Source of the DNA: Oasisia sp. SBJ-2009
Taxonomy: Eukaryota > Annelida > Polychaeta > Sabellida > Siboglinidae
Direction: 5' to 3'
DNA length: 64,000 nt
Assembly: GCA_964017155.1 (NCBI GenBank)
Contig: OZ024861.1
Coordinates: 32,200,377-32,264,376 of the forward strand
How positions within the stretch are numbered: position 1 is the first letter of the stretch; the number at the start of each line of letters is the position of its first letter. This document shows positions 29,701 to 37,900 of this stretch, piece by piece. The notes beneath the pieces were generated by a model. That model ran no database searches. It was not told the origin of the DNA and was given only the letters and a program-made list of their open reading frames with translations. A program made the position numbers and the translations under genes.

Positions 29701-32700
29701 GAGTAGAGTTAGCATAAATAATTGTAGTTTCCTTACAGTATCAGCAAGGAACTAAGTTACACAATAAACACATGGCCTTTGAGTATCGCATGCCTGACTT
29801 TTTCCTCTAGTTATATGTTTTCTGTTTGTACTGTTGTACAAATTATCACCAGGCAAGTAAACATTGCAATGAACCTTCTGCCGGCAAAGTTCTACAGTTC
29901 TGGTAAGACACGGGAATAAACGTATTGTTTTCCTATTGGATGCTGGACATGTAAAGGTGATTTTGCCACAACAAAGCTACACAACTTACCTGGCATTACA
30001 GTCTTACTGAATGTAACTAATTATGTATTACAGGCATCAAACGGTCAGGCTGTGAGCACAAACCTGATTGGCCGGGCTACTTGTGTCCACTGTCCAAAAT
30101 TGACCACCAGATGTTAATTGTTGAGAGCATGGACTGGGACAACATGGACCGCCGTGTCTCCCCAGTGGCCTTGAGAGCAGACGGCTACCTCGACCTCATT
30201 AATGGACCTCACGACTCAGGCACATGTGGGGGATACACGTGTCGCAAGCGAATGCAGACGTTCTACACAATAGTCGCAGCTGGTTTGTATTTGATATCTA
30301 CATGCCATGATAGTTATTTATTCCTAGTAGTTCGTTGGGTAAGGTATTTCTACAGTTCATCTAATGTCACTGGGTATATTTCTACTCAGTCAGTTTTTGT
30401 TTTCTTGTTTCTTATTTATGAAACAAAATGAGTGTGTTTCTTGGTGTCCTGTGTACCATGTCCATCTCTGGAGACATACTAGTTTGTCCATTAAATAGGT
30501 AATAATGCAATTGTTAGGCCTCAGTAAGGTAACTGTTCAAGAGAACAGCCCCAGTAAAACTCTTATCGGTAAAGATAAGTGACAGAAAGGTTGAATAACA
30601 GCATCTTTATCTAATGGTGATAGACTATTTTGACAGTGTGGTATGTGACTATGTTTCAGGCAGCAACTATGACCTGTACTTCAGTGGCACGGCCCCACAG
30701 CACCTGAGACTTCACTACTTCCTGGCTGAAGACACAACCAAACCTGTCCGCCTCGCCATCTACTTTGGCCTGCAGCAGCGTTACGATGTCTACCACGAAA
30801 GTGTCTTCCTCCAGCCAAGCAACGCTGAAGTTGACAACAACAACAAGGTCACCTACAAGAGTCCAAAGGCCGAAGGACAGTTCCTGCCAACTGCAGAGTC
30901 ACCTTCTGGAGCTAACTTCTTTGACATTGACACAAAGACACTGTATGTGCAGGTGAAGGGACAGGGATTGGTTGACATAAAGATGAGGCCTGTTGTCATT
31001 CTTGCATTTGGTCTCCCTGCTATCACTGAGGAGGAGTTCTTTGGGAAGGATCTGTTGAAGAATCTCATCATCTTCCTCAAGGTGGATCCAGCAAAGGTGA
31101 GGATTGCTGGAGTCAAAAGAATCGGCCAAAGTCGCCGTCGAAAGAGAGAGACAATTGGTATTGAAGTCATCATTGAAATAGGTAAGTTCAAAATTCTGTT
31201 CTTTATAAGGTCACACAAGTCTACATATTTTCGGTGTCATGCATGTGTATGGTGCCAGTCAAAATATTAAGATCTTTCCATGAGTAGTAATTAAGCCATA
31301 TTTTATGTTGTTACATCTGACTTTCCAGCATGGCAGTTCTTTAGCATAGTCCACCAACAGTCTGACCGTCACTGTTCTGTAACATAGTCCACCAACAGTC
31401 TGACTGTCACTGTTCTGTAACATAGTCTACCAACAGTCTGACTGTGACTGTTCTGTAACATAGTCTACCAACAGTCTGACTGTCACTGTTCTGTAACATA
31501 GTCCACCAACAGTCTGACTGTCACTGTTCTGTAACATAGTCTACCAACAGTCTGACTGTCACTGTTCTGTAACATAGTCTACCAACAGTCTGACTGTCAC
31601 TGTTCTGTAACATAGTCCACCAACAGTCTGACTGTCACTGTTCTGTAACATAGTCTACCAACAGTCTGACTGTCACTGTTCTGTAACATAGTCCACCAAC
31701 AGTCTGACTGTCACTGTTCTGTAACATAGTCTACCAACAGTCTGACTGTCACTGTTCTGTAACATAGTCCACCAACAGTCTGACTGTCACTGTTCTGTAA
31801 CATAGTCTACCAACAGTCTGACTGTCACTGTTCTGTAACATAGTCTACCAACAGTCTGACTGTCACTGTTCTGTAACATAGTCTACCAACAGTCTGACTG
31901 TCACTGTTCTGTAACATAGTCTACCAACAGTCTGACTGTCACTGTTCTGTAACATAGTCTACCAACAGTCTGACTGTCACTGTTCTGTAACATAGTCTAC
32001 CAACAGTCTGACTGTCACTGTTCTGTAACATAGTCTACCAACAGTCTGACTGTCACTGTTCTGTAACATAGTCTACCAACAGTCTGACTGTCACTGTTCT
32101 GTGGTATAGTAGTCCAACAACAATCTGGCTGTCATTGTTCTGTAGTGAAGTCCATCAACTATCTGATTATCACTGTTCCATCATATTTCTTCAGGTAATG
32201 AACCAGATTCCAACCCCGATGCTGGATTTGAGACTACCAACAACACACTGGACCACGATGCTCTCGAAACAGTGTCAGACACACTGAAGGGTGGATTCCA
32301 AACAGGAGCACTTGAAGATGCCCTTGGGGTGGAAATGACAGAGGTAAAGGTATCTGCTGCAGTGCCATCTGCCAATGACAGTTCGTGGAATGAGTTTCTT
32401 GAAACAGCTGATGTTACCAGTGGAGGTGACGAGGAACTGCGTAAACCCACACATGTCGTGGCTGAGTGGACAAAAACACAGCAACAAGAGGGAGCCACCT
32501 TCCCTAACAAAGTGCTCGTGAAGTTCCTGGATGATAAGGTACATCTCTAGCTATTATAATGTTATGTAGCACTGGACAGTTGTTTTCTCTGCAGGTTCCT
32601 GAAGTTTTTTAAAAGAATGTCGGTGAACTTTACATTGACTTCCCAAAATGATCTGTTAACCTTCACAGTGCTTTGTTGTTGCAGCATGTCCCCAGCAGTA

Positions 32701-34874
32701 AGAGAGGAGACAGAACTACCACAGTAATAGCAGCACAGTTCAAAGTGATAGGTTGAACTGAACACACAGAATGGACAAATTTATTATGAAAATAACAGTA
32801 GTGCGATTAAGAATACAGCCTCCTCATGAAATGTATTTTTTCTTAATTAACTTAATATCTTTAAAAACACTACCGATACTTGTCATATCGTAACCAAATT
32901 TGTGGTATATTAAGACAGATTGAATAGAAGTCCAAAATAATATTAAATACTAACCAGTCTACACAGTTGTACCTATGGTAACTAGATAATTCCTGGACAT
33001 TTTGATGGGATGGTTTTGTGGAAAGGTCCATGGAAAATTGTTGCCATAGTTACTGTTACTGGTCACGATAGCACAAGAATGTTTTCAGATATGACAGTTA
33101 ATTAAAAAGCAAATTCACGAGGACCCTGTATTCTGAAATTTAGTAAGTTTCAAAATCAGTTTGTGTTTGTGTGTGTGTGTGTGTTTACAGGATACAGTGG
33201 TGGACAATCTGGTCACGCCTGATGGCCCGTGGCAGGTCAAGGCCACACTGACCGGGACAACTGGTGGGGAGGTGAAGTTACTAGGCAGTGTCACTGTGGA
33301 TGTTGTCAACGGTACTGCAACCTTTGACACTCTCGCCATCTCACATGCTGGCAGCTACGACATCATGTTCCAAGTCGCCCGACCTGACACAGTCAGCATC
33401 ACTGTCAATGTGACGCAAGTTGTTGTGGTGAAGAGAGAGATGACAGCAGAGATGACACCACTGACAGCAACTGTTGACAGGCCATTCAATCTCAGTGTCA
33501 CCGTGAAGGACATCATTGGTGGGAAGACTGTCACAAATCTCAACTGGCAGGTCAGTTGACAAGTCTGTGTCATAACAAACGCACTCGAATCTGTGCAGGC
33601 TGAATTTGGTACTGTGAAACATGTATGTCCACATGCCACTAGGGTTTGACACAATCATTGTAGTGGGGCTGACAGAATAATGTGTCAATGTCTTCATCCA
33701 AATGATGACTACCGGGGTAGTTGGAATATGTCCTGTCTGAAAGATACATACATTCAGCACCATGAGCAAAAAATAATGGAAAGGCACTTTATACATGTTA
33801 TAACTTGTGTAGGTGCTAGTAGAGTTAATATATTTAAAAATAAAATTGATACATACCTAAGAAGGGCAGGGTATACTTAGATAGATAGGTTGGACTCTCG
33901 ATAAGCAAAAGGGCTTCCTAGTCCAACTGCCATCTAGAGTTGATTCTCTAGGTAACAATCTTGTTAAATCTTATTAAATAATTGAACACCCTCTCTACTT
34001 TCAACCTTTCCTTTGCTACAAACAGATATTAGTGAATGTCAAACAAGATGTTTATGTCCAAATGAACATTCATTCACATGTGAAGCTGTCCTCTGCCAAT
34101 ACTGTATTGAGCCATCTAGACATGATATGTTATCATTTAATATTTATACCCAAGTATTCATCTCGAATACTAGTGCTGTCATTTGGTGTCATGACAGTTT
34201 GTATCTTGTCATAATGGTGCAATAACAGTATTAAGGAAAATACTGTGAAACTGTAAACAAGATTTTTAAGGAAACAGAAGTAAAAATTTGCTGGAATTCT
34301 ATGGAAATACCAGCATTTAGTCTGCGCAGGTTTCTCGTAATTGTCCCAGTTGTGACATAAACTTCTAAATGTCAACAGGGTGAAACATGGAGCGGCACAT
34401 TGGTGTTGGACCCGATTGTCAACCCCCCCACCACATTGACAGGTGACAAGGCAAATGTGCAGGTGGATGTCACTAAGGGCGTGGCGACCTTCACAAAGGT
34501 CACGGCCACAGCTCCAGGCTCATACGTCATCAAGGTGACCATCACGTCGTCCAGTGGCTCCTACTCCATAGAGAAACGTGCTGTGCTCCATGTGGCTGTG
34601 GCACAGTTCAGGGAAGTGGTCAAGAAGTCTGTCCAGCTGAAGTTTGCTGCCGACTTTGAACTTATCACTGGCAAGCACGAGTTGTTCCAAGCGGCTGTCG
34701 AGAACCATTTCTACAGGATCTATCAGACCGACCAGGTGGTCTTCTCCAACTTCAACTTCAAGCAAGGTATGGTTTGTCATTTACGTCTTCAGAAAACAGG
34801 GGGATGGTGATGCTGGAGATCTGAAGTAAAAACCTGGCAAATTTTTGTCTAGTCTGGTTGGTTGGTTGGTTGGT

Positions 34875-34965
<91 letters not shown>

Positions 34966-37900
34966 ATCTAGTCTGATCTGATTCACAGAAATATAGGAGA
35001 CACTTGGAAAATTAGGGATTGTTGGCAGATATATCACAATACCTGTCTTCATTCCAATTTCTAATCTGTGAACATTAAAAACCCTGTTGTAAGACACACC
35101 CATGGTTTAATTTAATTTTTTAATCTTATTTATTATGCAGTCTGTATTGTCAGGTGGGTTATGCTTGATATTGTCACGCATCATTGTCAGTGCATTGTCA
35201 CTGCCTGTATTACTGTGCCATTTCAGGCAGCATTGTGACAACGTTTGACATTGCGAGCTCCTCTAACACTACGCTGAAGGCAATGATGGATGCTATTGCA
35301 AGTGACGCGATTAACCAGAATGCCATTTCATTTGATGGACATCACTACCAGCTTGAGAAGTCTATGTTGGTGGATGAGAACCAGTATGATGTCAGACTGC
35401 AGGTGGTAAGTTGTGGTGATCTACAGATCTTGACCCTGTCTAAAACACTTAACAGTGGAAGTCCTAGGGCGATGAAGCTAACTAGGTAGGTTTAAGTGCA
35501 GATGCAACTTAACTTTAAAATGCTTCAGGTGCTGTCCTCCAGGAAGAGTGAGAACTGAAGGGGAAGCTTGTACTTTTGTGGCTGGGACCAGAAACGTGGT
35601 ATTTTTTCAACTTTAAGGCATTACTTTCTTCACACAACTACAATGAGATATATGTATCAGTTTGCTTGAGTATTTTGTAATATGCATCGTTATGACAAGC
35701 AAACTCACTTTAAAAAATATATATATAATATATATATATATAAAATTAGTAATATTCAAAATATCTCATAATACTTGTGTAATACCAATTAGTCTAAAAA
35801 CGATAGTGAAAGAAGTATAATTGTATGTTCTACAGTAATGACTGGATACGGTGCACAAAATTTGCAATATTAAAATAATTATGGCAGCCATTTTGTTTTA
35901 TTCCAGACATTTTTTATTCCCAATGACCTACCCTTTCTCACTGTTTGCCAAAATTATTAAATATCTTATTTAGCTGCCTCACCTGGCCTTAGAAAGCAAT
36001 GTTTTGAGAAATAAGGTCATTTGAGCTCAGCTCATGGTATCTGTAGTATGTCTTTAATGTGCTGGTTCATAAATGCAAGTAACTTACTAGTTTTCGATTG
36101 TCAAAAAACTGAAATTGAACGTTGGCAGATGGGTTTATAAGGTAAGCATTTAAGCTAAAATCACAGAAGCTATTTTTTAGCTTGTATGCACAATAGACCA
36201 ATGCAGTGTAATACTTGGTTCAGTGTTATCTGAATTTGAATGGGAATGTGAGTGTTTGAGCCGCAGATCGGGCGGCTAAAATCAGTTATGGTTTAAGCCT
36301 GGACCTGCAACTCATTAAATTGGTTCCAGTCAACTATTGTTAAACAAATTGAATTATTAAATTGTTCAGTGTGGACTGTAGGTACTATGAAACATCTGGT
36401 GTTATTGGTTGTTAGTTGTTGTACGGAATTTAAGGATACATGCTCTGGGAAGTGCTTAGGCTGAATGTGTCTTTTTTTGGGGGGACGGAAAAATATGTTT
36501 CAGTGGGGAGAGCTGGGACAGATCCCTTAACAGTTTGGTACATAAATGTTAGTATTTGGTCCTGTCGTCCTTATGTCAATGCATCGTGTAGACTATGCCG
36601 ACTGTTTCATCTTTCAAATGAGTGTGACTGTGGATGTGTCCTTCTCACTCCAGTCTACCACACCAGACGGTGGCTCCACATCAACTACAACACACAAGAC
36701 GATGTCTGTAAGTTCCACACAACCCTTCTGGCCAGCTATCACAATGTGAAAGGGTAAACTGATCAGTGAACCATTTCATAGAGTTAATGAGCTCATAAAG
36801 ATAATTGCATAATAAAAACTACTTCCTCAGTTCGATTGGCCACCACAAATCCACTTCTTTTATAACCAGGTGTGTTGTGTGTTAACAGTTTATAATGTGT
36901 CCAGCCTTTAGAAAATGTGTACTTTTAATCAACGACACAAATGTGTACTTTTAGTCAACTACATTTTTTGGTGGTTACCTCAAATAGCATGCCATGGCCA
37001 ACATTTCTTGTCAGTTGGTTGACCTTAGTTGCCACGGCGACATGAATGAAGCATGAAACACCTGCATCACTTCTGTCATTTGTGCCTTTGCCAATGGTCA
37101 GTGATGATCTTGGCCTAGATTAGGGTTCAGCCATCCTCTTAGTTGATCCAATGGCATAAATAGTAAATATATATATAATCTATTATACTCGTATACAAAT
37201 TGACTGACGACTCATGTAGTTTTGTATTTGGTAGATTAGCCACTTGTCAATATCCCAACTCAAGGCATATAGAACATATTGACTTTTCCTGCCTCTAGTT
37301 ATGTGTGTGAATATGCTGTTCTCATTGTAGCCAACAACTACACAACAACAGACAACATCCGTAAGTTGAAACCACCTCTCTTACCAGCTGACATGTATTG
37401 CAAAACAATAAACTCATTTAATTGCTTCAAGAAGGAGAGAAATTTATAGTAATCCTGTTGTTTTGTTATTTTGCCTTTAGATAGCATAGAGTGTCAGTGC
37501 ATTGTGTATAATATGTTGAAACTGTTTATGTTCGTTGTTGTATTCATAGATTACATATATCACAGAAACAAATTAGAGAATGCCCTTGCCTGCTTTACAG
37601 GTAATGAATTAGTGGCTAAAGCAGTTGTAGAAACATAATGCTGAAGCAACTGTACTTTGAAATGTCTGCAATGTCTCTTCATGACCCGTCTCTGTTATCT
37701 TGTCTCTGCTAGACCTGTCATGGCTGGAACTGTCTCTGTTACACCTGTCTCTGCTAGACCTGTTTCTGTTATACCTGTCTCTGCTAGACCTGTCTCTATT
37801 ACACCTGTCTCTGCTAGACCTGTCATGGCTGGAACTGTCTCTGTTACACCTGTCTCTGCTAGACCTGTCTCTGTTATACCTGTCTCTGCTAGACCTGTCT

